The notes under the pieces: generated by a model
The model's database searches: none
What the model was told of the DNA's origin: nothing
What the model saw: only the letters and a program-made list of their open reading frames with translations
Translations under genes and position numbers: made by a program
NCBI GenBank assembly: GCA_016293915.1
Contig: JAEDCY010000018.1
Coordinates: 1-57,947 of the forward strand
Source: Treponema sp.
Lineage (GTDB): Bacteria; Spirochaetota; Spirochaetia; Treponematales; Treponemataceae
DNA: 57,947 nt
Direction of reading: 5' to 3'
Part shown: positions 17,804-26,170 of the stretch, one piece after another
Position numbering within the stretch: the first letter of the stretch is position 1
How the letters are laid out: each line of letters starts with the position of its first letter

Positions 17804-18901
17804 ATGAAAAGCATACTGGAAGAGTTTGGTTATTCGAAATTTGATATCGAAAACCGTGTAATTGAGTGCTGGAATAATATTTTTGACCAGAAGAATCCTA
17901 ATCATTTTTATTTTGAAGCTGAAGATAATACCGGCTACATGGAAGATACAGGTAATGATGATGCCCGTACTGAAGGTATGTCTTATGGTATGATGATGGC
18001 TCTTCAAATGAACCGCAAGGACATTTTTGACCGTATCTGGAAATGGTCTAAAAAGAATATGTTCATGGAAAAAGGGGCTAATGCCGGCTATTTCTGCTGG
18101 TCTAATAAAACTGATGGAACTAAGAATGCAGATGGACCTGCTCCAGATGGAGAAGAATATTTTGCTATGGCACTTTTCTTTGCTGCACGTCGCTGGGGAA
18201 ATGGTGAAGGAATTTTTAATTACACAGAACAGGCCCGTGAGATTTTACGTATAGCTATCCATAGTGAGAACAAAATGTGGTTTGAGGAAAATCACCATAT
18301 CCGTTTTGTGCCAAACTGTCCTTTTACAGATCCTTCTTATCATCTGCCTCATTTTTATGAGCTTTTTGCTGAATATGCTGATCCTGCTGATAAGGAATAC
18401 TGGAAGGCTGCGGCTAAAGCAAGTCGTAAGTATCTTGTAAAAGCTTGTCATCCGGAAACTGGTCTTGCTGCAGAATATGCTAATGATGATGGTACTCCTC
18501 TTCCTCCAAAATATCATGGAACTTTCTTTAGTGATTCTTACCGTGTTGCGGCTAATATTGGCCTTGATGCTTTGTGGTTTGGCGGAAATGCAGGACTTTC
18601 AAAAATTGCCTCGAATATTATAAACTTTTTTGATGGTAAAGAAGCTGATGATTTAAAAGATTATCTGATTGACGGTACTGAATTGAAGAAGAATGCGCGT
18701 CACCCGATCGGGCTCATAGCTACTGTTGCCGAAGCTGCGGCGGCGGTTAAGATGGATGACAGAGAGGCTCGTGCAGCTGCTGAACGTGCTGTAAAGCGCT
18801 TTTGGGATACTCCAATGCGTACAGGCCGCCGCCGCTACTACGATAACTGTTTATATTTCTTTGCAATTTTAGCCTTAAGTGGACATTATGTTGTATACTA
18901 G
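17804..18901 (+). CDS. Glycoside hydrolase family 8, reducing-end xylose-releasing exo-oligoxylanase (Rex-like)
   Basis: 365 aa with no signal peptide, so probably cytoplasmic. The GH8 signature is clear: DDARTEGMSYGMMMALQ near 52-68, with Glu57 as the expected general acid, then APDGEEYFAMALFFAARRWG. Later parts (FFSDSYRVAANIGLDALWFG) also fit Rex enzymes, which remove xylose from the reducing end of xylo-oligosaccharides. The next gene on the same strand encodes a GH115 alpha-glucuronidase, so the pair likely processes imported glucuronoxylan fragments. A repeat of more than 130 bp lies between them. Specificity for xylan over glucan is inferred from similarity to Rex. Confidence 0.88.
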   Translation: MKSILEEFGYSKFDIENRVIECWNNIFDQKNPNHFYFEAEDNTGYMEDTGNDDARTEGMSYGMMMALQMNRKDIFDRIWKWSKKNMFMEKGANAGYFCWSNKTDGTKNADGPAPDGEEYFAMALFFAARRWGNGEGIFNYTEQAREILRIAIHSENKMWFEENHHIRFVPNCPFTDPSYHLPHFYELFAEYADPADKEYWKAAAKASRKYLVKACHPETGLAAEYANDDGTPLPPKYHGTFFSDSYRVAANIGLDALWFGGNAGLSKIASNIINFFDGKEADDLKDYLIDGTELKKNARHPIGLIATVAEAAAAVKMDDREARAAAERAVKRFWDTPMRTGRRRYYDNCLYFFAILALSGHYVVY

Positions 18902-18952
18902 TGTGTAACTGTGTGATATAATTAAATTATATGCTGGGCGATTTGATGTTAC

Positions 18953-19090
18953 GTCATTCCGAACTTAGGGAGCGACGGCTATAAGCCGTCAAAATGCTCC
19001 AGTGGAGCATTTTGAGCGAGTCTCCGAGCAGCTGTGCTGCGAAGGGGGAGGAATCTATATTAGAGATGCTGAAACAGGTTCAGCATGACG
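18953..19090. repeat. Family A repeat with module B inserted in its first arm
   Basis: Left half-arm cgtcattccgaac, then module B (about 18966-19051) from TTAGGGAGCGAC through the palindromes GGCTtatAAGCC-like and TGCTCCAGTGGAGCA to GCTGCGAAGG. The right half-arm aggaatct follows, then the second arm gctgaaacaggttcagcatg. The central palindrome of B differs from other copies at paired positions, so the stem is preserved. Confidence 0.85.
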
Positions 19091-19130
19091 AAGCAATTTG
19101 AAATCGCCCTGTTTTATTTATGAGGTAAAT

Positions 19131-22088
19131 ATGTTCAAAATTGATGGAAAAAATGCTTTTGTTTGTGATGAGGCTGAGTTTTCTGGTGTAAAGAAAATTG
19201 CTGATAAAGTATGTCTTGATGTGGAGCGGGTGACTGGTAAGAAGCCATCTGTATCTTCCGGCGATACTGGTGCTGCAGGTGCAGTTCTTTTTGCAACTCT
19301 CGGAAAATCTCCTCTTGCAGAAAAGCTTGCAGCAGATGCAGGTTTGACAGCCGAGGTCTCAAAAATCACCGGTAAGCGCGAATGTTACGTATTTAGTGTC
19401 CGCTCAGACAAAATCATCATAATCGGAAGCGACAAGCGCGGTACAATTTACGGTCTTTTCCATCTTTCTGAACTTATGGGCGTTTCTCCACTTGTTGACT
19501 GGTGCGGAGTTTTGCCTGCTCACCACGACAATGTAGAACTTGAAGAAGGTGTGACTGTAACAAAAGAGCCTTCTGTACGTTTCCGCGGTTTCTTTATCAA
19601 TGATGAATGGCCTGCTTACGGCAACTTTACTACCCATAACTTTGGCGGCTTTAACGCAAAGATGTATGAGCATGTTTTTGAACTGTTACTCCGCCTCAAG
19701 GGAAACTACCTCTGGCCTGCAATGTGGTCTTCTCAGTTCAGTCTGGATGGTCCTGGCCTTGCAAATGCAGAGCTTGCTGATGAAATGGGTGTTATTATGG
19801 GGGCCAGCCACCACGAGCCATGCTGCCGTAACGGCGAGGAATACCGCTATGTTCGCGGTCCTGGTTCTATTTACGGTGATGCCTGGAACTTCTGGAAAAA
19901 CCGTGAGGGAATTACAAAGTTCTGGGAAGACGGACTCAAGCGTAACGGTAAGTTTGAAAATGTAATTACTGTCGGTATGCGTGGCGAGGCTGATACAGCC
20001 ATCATGCAGAACGCAACTCTGGCCGACAACATCAATCTCTTGCGTGATGTTCTTAAAACTCAGAACCGCCTTATCCGCGAAAATGTAAATCAGGATCTGG
20101 ATAAGGTTCCTCGTATGCTGGCCCTCTACAAAGAAGTTGAACCATACTTCTACGGCGACAGGCATACTAAAGGCTTGATGGGAGATCCTGAGCTTGAAGG
20201 CGTAACTCTTATGCTCTGCGATGATAACCACGGAAACCTCCGTACCGTTCCAACTGAAGCTATGAGAAACCACAAGGGCGGCTATGGTATGTATTACCAT
20301 TTTGATTACCACGGATGGCCTTACAGCTACGAGTGGCTCAATACAAACTATCTTCCAAAGGCCCGTGAGCAGATGTCTGCTGCCTATGAGTTTGGAATCC
20401 GCGATCTTTGGATTGTTAATGTTGGTGATATTCTTACAAATGAATTCCCTCTTTCTTACTTCCTTAATCTTGCTTACGATTACGAAAAATATAATTCTGA
20501 TACTAAGGCTTATAGCGATGCCTGGTTTGCAGCTGCCTTCCCTTACTTTACTGCTGAACAGCAGAAAGAAGTTTCTGATATCGTTTATGAATCAAATAAA
20601 ATCACAAGCATGTGTCGTACAGAAGCCCTTAAGCCAGACACTTTCCATCCGGTAAACTTTGGTGAAGCTGATTATATTATCAGTCGTGCAAAGGCTTTGA
20701 TTGAACGCACAAAGGCATTGCGCTCACTTGTTCCTATGGAGCAGGATGCCGGCTTCTTCAGCCAGGTTTATCTTCCTGTTGTTGGAACAATGAATGTTGA
20801 ACTTATGCAGCTTTACAGTGGAAAGAACCGCTGGTTTGCCCAGCACAATGCTCTTGTTGCCAATGTTTATGCGGACAAGGTTCGAGAGTGCGTAAAGGCG
20901 GATAAAGAGCTTGTTGATGAATGTGATAAGGTTGGAGACGGCCGCTTCTTTGGTATGGCCTGGTCAGAGCACTTTGGCTTTAATAACTGGTGTGAAGCAG
21001 CCAACAGCTATCCTGTTTATGCTTATGTTGAGCCAACCCGCAAAAAGCGCAATATCTTCTGGATTGATGGTGACGAGTTCACAACTACCGGTCAGGACTG
21101 GACAAGACGAGATTTATATCTTGATGCTTTTAAAAATCCTGATTGTACAGAAGCCCGAATAAAGCTTGCAAACTGCAATGAGCCTGGCTGTGAATATACT
21201 GTTACCCTTGGTAAATATGACAAGGATGATTCAAAACGCTGGATTAATGGAAAAATCATAAAGGATGAAGAAGGGCTTGGTGATAAGACAGCCTGCATAG
21301 ACACAATTTTGCTTACAATAGACCGCGAAAAGCTTGCAAAAGAAAGCGATAAAACTGATGTAATCACAATTTCGGGTAATGATGGACATGGGGCAAAGAT
21401 TCTGGTGAAGGTTCATGTGGATGCAAATGTACCATATTATGCTGAGCCTGCCCGTCATGCTGAACTTGTTTCATCATCTGGTAATGAGACCCCGAAACAA
21501 GTTCGGGGTGACAGTGTTCAAGCTCAGGGTGACAGTGTGCAGAATACCTTTGTTCAGACAACAGATTATGTAAGTATAGAAGCACCTCATTTTGTACGTT
21601 CTTCTGGTTTTGATTTACTTGAAGGCTATGGAAAGACTATGGGTGCAGTAAAGGCTTCTGATACAATAAAAACTTTTGCTCCAGATGCTAAGGATGCTCC
21701 TTTTGTAGAGTACGCATTTGCCCTGGATAAAGATTTTGTTGAAAAGACTGGCGGGGTTATGGCTTTTGATTTCTATATTAATCCGTCAAATCCGGCTTAT
21801 AAAGATAACAAGCTTCAGTTTGTTGCAGATGTAAACGGAGACAAAATTCTTAAAGATGCAGTAGACTCTGAAAAGTTTGCAGTAGGTGATAACCAGTTCC
21901 CTTGGGGAAAAGATATTCCTGATAATATACGAATTGCGACTGTTTATGCCGATTGCCATGCAGGCCTTAATTCTGTAAAAGTAAGCCCTGTAACACCAAA
22001 TATTGTACTTGAGAAGATTGTAATTCACGAAGCTAACAAGCCAATGCCTAAGTCTTATCTTGGTGCTCCGGAAACATACAGAATATAA
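19131..22088 (+). CDS. GH115 alpha-glucuronidase (xylan debranching)
   Basis: Removes (4-O-methyl)glucuronic acid from xylan, including internal residues. 985 aa; no signal peptide, so predicted cytoplasmic. GH115 features include YGLFHLSELMGVSPLVDWCG, VRFRGFFINDEWPAYGNF, LWPAMWSSQFSLDG, MGVIMGASHHEPCCRNG, VTVGMRGEADT-like (VITVGMRGEADTAI) and DLWIVNVGDILTNEFPLSYF. The C-terminal beta-sandwich region begins near TDYVSIEAPHF. About 27 extra residues (near 775-803, RHAELVSSS...VRGDSVQAQGDS) are the translation of a family A repeat sitting in the linker before that domain. The start at 19131 has a TGAGGT site. It acts with the upstream GH8 enzyme. Confidence 0.93.
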   Translation: MFKIDGKNAFVCDEAEFSGVKKIADKVCLDVERVTGKKPSVSSGDTGAAGAVLFATLGKSPLAEKLAADAGLTAEVSKITGKRECYVFSVRSDKIIIIGSDKRGTIYGLFHLSELMGVSPLVDWCGVLPAHHDNVELEEGVTVTKEPSVRFRGFFINDEWPAYGNFTTHNFGGFNAKMYEHVFELLLRLKGNYLWPAMWSSQFSLDGPGLANAELADEMGVIMGASHHEPCCRNGEEYRYVRGPGSIYGDAWNFWKNREGITKFWEDGLKRNGKFENVITVGMRGEADTAIMQNATLADNINLLRDVLKTQNRLIRENVNQDLDKVPRMLALYKEVEPYFYGDRHTKGLMGDPELEGVTLMLCDDNHGNLRTVPTEAMRNHKGGYGMYYHFDYHGWPYSYEWLNTNYLPKAREQMSAAYEFGIRDLWIVNVGDILTNEFPLSYFLNLAYDYEKYNSDTKAYSDAWFAAAFPYFTAEQQKEVSDIVYESNKITSMCRTEALKPDTFHPVNFGEADYIISRAKALIERTKALRSLVPMEQDAGFFSQVYLPVVGTMNVELMQLYSGKNRWFAQHNALVANVYADKVRECVKADKELVDECDKVGDGRFFGMAWSEHFGFNNWCEAANSYPVYAYVEPTRKKRNIFWIDGDEFTTTGQDWTRRDLYLDAFKNPDCTEARIKLANCNEPGCEYTVTLGKYDKDDSKRWINGKIIKDEEGLGDKTACIDTILLTIDREKLAKESDKTDVITISGNDGHGAKILVKVHVDANVPYYAEPARHAELVSSSGNETPKQVRGDSVQAQGDSVQNTFVQTTDYVSIEAPHFVRSSGFDLLEGYGKTMGAVKASDTIKTFAPDAKDAPFVEYAFALDKDFVEKTGGVMAFDFYINPSNPAYKDNKLQFVADVNGDKILKDAVDSEKFAVGDNQFPWGKDIPDNIRIATVYADCHAGLNSVKVSPVTPNIVLEKIVIHEANKPMPKSYLGAPETYRI
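21454..21535. repeat. Family A repeat inside the GH115 reading frame
   Basis: Arms gtcatgctgaacttgtttca and ccccgaaacaagttcggggt with a short spacer, then a partial tandem copy of the last arm end (aagctcagggtgacagtg). The insertion keeps the reading frame and falls in an interdomain linker. Confidence 0.85.
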
Positions 22089-22090
22089 GG

Positions 22091-22222
22091 TTATCCTGAA
22101 CTTGTTTCAGAATCTACACTACATTTAGATCTATAGATTCCGAAACAAATTCGGAATGACACTAGAAGGTAAACTTATTGGTCACCCCCTTTATCGGCTT
22201 GCAGCCGTCGCTCCCTAGGTTC
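22091..22222. repeat. Family A repeat without insert (empty site) plus truncated module B
   Basis: Arms tcctgaacttgtttcagaat and ttccgaaacaaattcggaat around a spacer with ctacactacatttaga, then aaggtaaacttattggt. As a reverse complement it matches 7903-7985 and its flank, but with no module B in the arm loop. After it, 22195-22220 carries only one end of module B (cggcttgcagccg followed by tcgctcccta). Confidence 0.85.
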
Positions 22223-22279
22223 GGATTGATAATCTTTTTTTTCTTGTAACCCTGCGGTAAATTCATTATTTTATAATAT

Positions 22280-22873
22280 ATGAGTAACTACTACGAGATA
22301 CTGGGTGTTTCAAAAAACGCCACCGCTGATGAAATTAAAAAGGCTTACAGAACTCTTGCTTTTAAGTATCATCCGGATAGAAATCCTGGAAATGCAGAAG
22401 CTGAAGAGAAATTTAAGCAGATAAGTGCCGCATACGATGTGCTTGGTGATGAGGCTAAGCGCAGACAGTATGATATGGGCTATTCTACAGACAGTTATTC
22501 AAGTTCACAGTCTGCAGGAAATCAGCAGTATCAGCGACAGTATCAGTATACATACTCAAATCCATTTGGTGATGATAACTTCTGGGAATGGTTTAATGGT
22601 TCTCAGTTCCGTGCAAGAAATCAGCAGACTCAGAATACAAACAGTTATTATAATCAATACGATTATTCAAACCGTTCAAATGAGCCTGAAACAAAGCGCG
22701 ATCATCTTTCAATGCTGTTTTTGAAAGTTTTACAGACTTTTGTAGGCTTTACATTCTTCAGATTCTCATGGTTCATAATTCCATTTGGTCCGATTATCTG
22801 CATTGGTGTAATTGTGAATGGAATTAGCGGTGTAATTAAATCTTTGAAGGGAATTTTTAAACCAACTCGGTAA
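22280..22873 (+). CDS. DnaJ-domain protein with C-terminal hydrophobic segment
   Basis: 197 aa. Residues 1-66 are a complete J domain (YYEILGVSKNATADEIKKAY, HPD at 31-33, FKQISAAYDVLGDEAKRRQYD), which stimulates a DnaK-type ATPase. A Gln/Ser/Tyr/Asn-rich linker follows (about 70-140), then a hydrophobic region at about 150-190 (FFRFSWFIIPFGPIICIGVI) likely to anchor it in the membrane. It lacks the zinc-finger and substrate-binding domains of true DnaJ, so it is a specialised co-chaperone of unknown client. Confidence 0.85.
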   Translation: MSNYYEILGVSKNATADEIKKAYRTLAFKYHPDRNPGNAEAEEKFKQISAAYDVLGDEAKRRQYDMGYSTDSYSSSQSAGNQQYQRQYQYTYSNPFGDDNFWEWFNGSQFRARNQQTQNTNSYYNQYDYSNRSNEPETKRDHLSMLFLKVLQTFVGFTFFRFSWFIIPFGPIICIGVIVNGISGVIKSLKGIFKPTR

Positions 22874-22932
22874 ATAATTATCTCCGTAGAAACGTAGATT
22901 AAAATGATACGCGAAAAAAAATCTGGTACGGA

Positions 22933-22984
22933 ATAAAAAATCCCCTTCGGCAACATCATCCCGTTGACGAAGGGGATTTTTTAT
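22933..22984. terminator. Bidirectional terminator with long perfect stem
   Basis: 17-bp perfect inverted repeat (ataaaaaatccccttcg / cgaaggggattttttat), with T runs on both strands. It separates the convergent DnaJ-like and tyrS genes. The apical part caacatcatcccgttg recurs in the hairpin at 37641-37692. Confidence 0.92.
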
Positions 22985-23014
22985 GGGAGTAGCAGATTTT
23001 TTTATTTTATAAAA

Positions 23015-24247
23015 TTAAATCATACCAATATAATACTTTTTCTTTCCACGGCGGAAGATTATTATTTTTCCTTCAAGTGCCATATCTTTAGTGATGACTT
23101 TACTTTCATCATTTACAACTTCACCATTAATAGAAATTGCATTATTTTTGATGAACTCGCGGGCTTCTCGCTTAGAGCTTGCCATACCGTTGTTTACAAG
23201 AACATCAACAAGTGGAAGTTCTTCTTTAAACTGGAAGTTTGGAACACCTTTAAGTCCCATCATAATATCATTTACAGAAAGTCCTTTGAAATCACCCTTG
23301 AAGAGCTTTTCAGAAACCATAACTGCATTGTCAGCTTCTTCTTTTCCGTGAAGGTCTTTAACAACTTCCCAGGCAAGAGTTTTCTGGGCAATACGTGTTT
23401 CTGGAGCTGCCTGCTGCTGTGCCCATACAGCTTCAATTTCTTCCTTGCTGAGGAAAGAGAATACTTTGAGGTACTCGAGAACCTTATTATCATCAGTATT
23501 AATAAGATACTGGTAGATTGCGTATGGAGAAGTTTTTGATTTTTCGAGCCAGAGTGCATTTCCTTCTGATTTACCAAATTTCTTTCCTGTTGCGTCGAGA
23601 ATGAGTGGCATTGTGAAGGCATAAGCCTGGCCGTCGAGCATTTTGCGGATTAAATCTACACCAGTTGTGATATTTCCCCACTGATCGCTTCCTGCTACCT
23701 GCATGATACATTTCTTATCCTGGAAGAGATGAACAAAGTCAAAGCCCTGAAGGAGCATGTAGGAGAATTCTGCAAAAGTAATACCAGTTTCGAGTCGGCG
23801 GCGGATAATATCCTTGTCGAGCATATAGTTAAGGCTGATGTATTTACCAATGTCGCGGAGGGTGTCGAGGAAGGAACGATCCTTCCACCAGTCGTAGTTG
23901 TCTACGAGTTCTGCTGTAGGTACAAGGCGTTTAATCTGATTGCGGATTCCTGTGATATTGTTGTTAACAGCTTCTTCTGAAATAATTTCGCGTTCTGCTG
24001 TAGGGCGAGGGTCACCAATACGGCCTGTAGCACCGCCACACAAAAGAACCGGATGATGTCCTGCATTTGCAAGGCGTTTTGCCATACAAAGAGAAGAGTA
24101 GTGGCCAAGGTGAAGAGAATCGGCAGTTGGGTCTGTTCCCCAGTAAAAGGCAAAAGGGGCTCCGTCCAGTACCTTCTGTAAATCAGATTCTTCGCCTGCG
24201 ATGTCTTTAATGAGTCCGCGCCATTTCAAGTCTTCAAAAAGTGTCAT
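23015..24247 (-). CDS. tyrS: Tyrosyl-tRNA synthetase
   Basis: Charges tRNA-Tyr. 410-aa class I synthetase with the HIGH-type motif as HLGH at 46-49 (DPTADSLHLGHYSSL), the tyrosine pocket region VAGSDQWGNITTG, and the KMSKS-type loop as KFGKS (DATGKKFGKSEGNALWL). The C-terminal S4-like RNA-binding domain is present (MASSKREAREFIKNNAISING). An AGGAGGA ribosome site lies just upstream of the start. Confidence 0.96.
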   Translation of the reverse strand: MTLFEDLKWRGLIKDIAGEESDLQKVLDGAPFAFYWGTDPTADSLHLGHYSSLCMAKRLANAGHHPVLLCGGATGRIGDPRPTAEREIISEEAVNNNITGIRNQIKRLVPTAELVDNYDWWKDRSFLDTLRDIGKYISLNYMLDKDIIRRRLETGITFAEFSYMLLQGFDFVHLFQDKKCIMQVAGSDQWGNITTGVDLIRKMLDGQAYAFTMPLILDATGKKFGKSEGNALWLEKSKTSPYAIYQYLINTDDNKVLEYLKVFSFLSKEEIEAVWAQQQAAPETRIAQKTLAWEVVKDLHGKEEADNAVMVSEKLFKGDFKGLSVNDIMMGLKGVPNFQFKEELPLVDVLVNNGMASSKREAREFIKNNAISINGEVVNDESKVITKDMALEGKIIIFRRGKKKYYIGMI

Positions 24248-24301
24248 AGTGGTTATATCCTCCTGAGGGATAACCCGTATTGGTCATCCAAATTAAAAAA
24301 A

Positions 24302-24327
24302 AAGGCTTCCCTTTTACGGAAAGCCTT
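24302..24327 (-). terminator. Rho-independent terminator downstream of infA and the small ORF
   Basis: Stem aaggcttccc / ggaaagcctt with loop ttttac; the minus-strand transcript then runs into a stretch of ten or more T. It ends the infA transcript. Confidence 0.85.
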
Positions 24328-24357
24328 GTAATTACCTTTTAGTAACACAGCGCAGAA

Positions 24358-24459
24358 TTACCCGCGTTTTCCGTAAGAACAGAGAAAATCTAAGCTATAA
24401 TAAAGGTAAGCCAACGTAGAGGAATTGATTTTCTGTGCCCAACGGACTGTGTGTTTCAT
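24358..24459 (-). CDS. Small ORF (33 aa) between infA and its terminator
   Basis: ATG at 24457-24459, in frame to TAA at 24358-24360. It is preceded by AATCAGGAACAAATAATT, which contains an AGGA-like ribosome site about 10 bases from the ATG. It lies 20 bp past infA and before the terminator, so it is on the infA transcript. The peptide starts MKHTVRWAQKINSSTLAYLY and ends CSYGKRG. I do not recognise it. It could be a real small protein or a chance ORF in a 3' UTR. Confidence 0.35.
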   Translation of the reverse strand: MKHTVRWAQKINSSTLAYLYYSLDFLCSYGKRG

Positions 24460-24479
24460 AATTATTTGTTCCTGATTTA

Positions 24480-24698
24480 TTAGCGTTCGCGGAATACAAT
24501 GCGACCTTTGTTCAAATCATACGGTGAAAGTTCAACTTTTACACTGTCGCCTGGAACAATTCTGATGTAATGTTTTCTCATTTTACCAGAAAGATGTGCG
24601 AGAATTACGTGTCCGCCTTCGAGTTCAACGCGGAATGTTGTGTTAGGAAGGGCTTCTTTTACTACACCCTGTACTTCAATAGCTTCTTCTTTTGCCAT
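24480..24698 (-). CDS. infA: Translation initiation factor IF-1
   Basis: 72-aa OB-fold protein that binds the 30S A site during initiation. Nearly every signature is present: AKEEAIEVQGVVKEALPNTT, FRVELEGGHVILAHLSGKMR, HYIRIVPGDSVKVELSPYDL and the end KGRIVFRER. It has a GGATTCCT-type leader with a weak purine-rich site. It is divergent from the DksA-like gene. Confidence 0.98.
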   Translation of the reverse strand: MAKEEAIEVQGVVKEALPNTTFRVELEGGHVILAHLSGKMRKHYIRIVPGDSVKVELSPYDLNKGRIVFRER

Positions 24699-24835
24699 AG
24701 GAATCCTTTAAAAAAAATTAAAAATTTGCAAAAAAAATTTGTCTTTTTGCCGATTTGCATTTATATTAATTATTATATACAAAACACCACGATTTGACAA
24801 CACAAGGTAAAAATCGTTTCGGGAGGATTACAAAA

Positions 24836-25192
24836 TTGAATAAAGAATTTCTAAAAAAGATGAAGAAATACCTTCTTGAACAGAGAAAAACACTTCTGGC
24901 TTCTCTTGCAGACCAGAGTGAAGATATGCGTAGTCTGGTGAAAACTGTAGAATCTGGAGATGAGGCTGACGTTGCTGCTGATGTAATTGATAGAACTCTG
25001 CTTACAGCACTTGGAGAACAGGATGCAAACAGACTTCAGCAGATAGATAATGCACTTGATCGTATAAATCAGGGAACTTATGGCCGTTGTGTTAAATGCG
25101 GTAAAGAGATTCCTCAGGAAAGACTTGAAGTTCTTCCATATGCACTGATGTGTGTTACATGTGCAAGTGCTCAGGAAAGAAAGAATCGCTAG
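24836..25192 (+). CDS. DksA/TraR-family zinc-finger regulator
   Basis: 118-aa RNA-polymerase-binding regulator type. An N-terminal coiled coil contains the acidic stretch SGDEADVAADVIDR (DksA-type tip). It is followed by a C4 zinc finger, CVKCGKEIPQERLEVLPYAL...CVTC (C-x2-C-x17-C-x2-C), and a short basic tail. The preferred start is TTG at 24836, nine bases after GGGAGG. An earlier in-frame TTG at 24794 lacks a ribosome site. It probably modulates stable-RNA and stress promoters, as DksA-like proteins do. A family A repeat follows directly. Confidence 0.9.
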   Translation: MNKEFLKKMKKYLLEQRKTLLASLADQSEDMRSLVKTVESGDEADVAADVIDRTLLTALGEQDANRLQQIDNALDRINQGTYGRCVKCGKEIPQERLEVLPYALMCVTCASAQERKNR

Positions 25193-25195
25193 CGC

Positions 25196-25265
25196 CGTCA
25201 CCCTGAACTTGTTTCAGGGGCTGTCAGAAAGATGCTGAAATGTCATTCTGAACTTGTTTCAGAAT
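25196..25265. repeat. Family A repeat, two arms in the same orientation
   Basis: Arms gtcaccctgaacttgtttca and gtcattctgaacttgtttca, both pointing the same way and separated by ggggctgtcagaaagatgctgaaat. It lies between the convergent DksA-like and PHP genes and differs from the usual opposite-arm layout. Confidence 0.8.
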
Positions 25266-25283
25266 CAGCAAGACATTTGTCTT

Positions 25284-26168
25284 TTACAATTGTACGATAT
25301 TATTTCCAGGATATACCAGTTCGGTATATCCTGTTTTTTTTGCCTGAGCAGCGGCACGATCAAAGGCTCCATCCAGCATAGCTGTAGTGTGGGCATCGGA
25401 ATTGATGCATACAGGCACACCAAGTTCAAAAAGAAACTCAAGCAAATACTGAGAAGGGTAGGTGTCGTCCATAATGCCTCGGCCTATTGCACCTGTGTTG
25501 ATTTCTGTAATTACACCGGCACGGGCAATTTCTTTTGCAGTTGCCTTTAATTCTTCTTTATACCAGCTTTCTTCGGGATTAAAAAAGTTCAAAGGACCGT
25601 TTCTAAGTTTTATTAAGTCGCAGTGAGCTATAATGTCAAAATCACCTTTTTTTAGCATTTCGCGTTCAGCTGAAAAATAGTCACACACTGCGGCGCGGCC
25701 ATCTATTTCTCCGTTTGGTTTAGAGTAAAAACGTATCAGGTTTTCTTTTACGATTTCAGGCTTATGATCAACTGTAAAAAAGCCCTTGTCTGTATTTATA
25801 AAATGTACGGCTCCAATCAGATAATCCGGAGAAAAGACTTGATAATTATATTTAGATGGAATTGCTGTTCCATATATATCAGATTCAAAATAATCAGCTT
25901 CAAAACCAAGATAGATTTTTATTTTATCGGCATATTTTTCTTTTAGCCGGTGGACTTCTTCTGTATAGTCTTTGATATTTTCTGCAGGTATGTGCCAGAT
26001 TTTGTCAAAAGGCTTATAAAACTCCGGATTCAGGGGGTGTAAACAGTGACTTGAAAAACCAAGCACATCAAATCCTTTTTCAATTGCAGAAAGAACCATT
26101 TCTTCTGCGGTATTTTTTCCATCGCAGAACTGGGTGTGAGTATGAAAATTACATTTTCTGGCAGACAT
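25284..26168 (-). CDS. PHP-domain histidinol-phosphatase-like protein
   Basis: 294-aa PHP-family metallophosphatase. The N-terminal metal motif NFHTHTQFCDG, then FSSHCLHP, the central EADYFESD and VHFINTDKG, later IIAHCDLIKLRN, and the C-terminal CINSDAHTTAMLD make up a full set of PHP metal ligands. The overall pattern fits HisJ-type histidinol phosphatase (histidine synthesis), and hisB and hisG lie about 8 kb away. Other PHP phosphoesterases look similar, so the substrate is not certain. It is 2 bp from the next gene upstream, so cotranscribed. Confidence 0.82.
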   Translation of the reverse strand: MSARKCNFHTHTQFCDGKNTAEEMVLSAIEKGFDVLGFSSHCLHPLNPEFYKPFDKIWHIPAENIKDYTEEVHRLKEKYADKIKIYLGFEADYFESDIYGTAIPSKYNYQVFSPDYLIGAVHFINTDKGFFTVDHKPEIVKENLIRFYSKPNGEIDGRAAVCDYFSAEREMLKKGDFDIIAHCDLIKLRNGPLNFFNPEESWYKEELKATAKEIARAGVITEINTGAIGRGIMDDTYPSQYLLEFLFELGVPVCINSDAHTTAMLDGAFDRAAAQAKKTGYTELVYPGNNIVQL

Positions 26169-26170
26169 TG

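Noticed and set aside
1336..22222. CRISPR array among the dispersed repeats
   Set aside because: The repeats are palindromic, scattered kilobases apart, without regular spacers, and no cas genes are present in the window.
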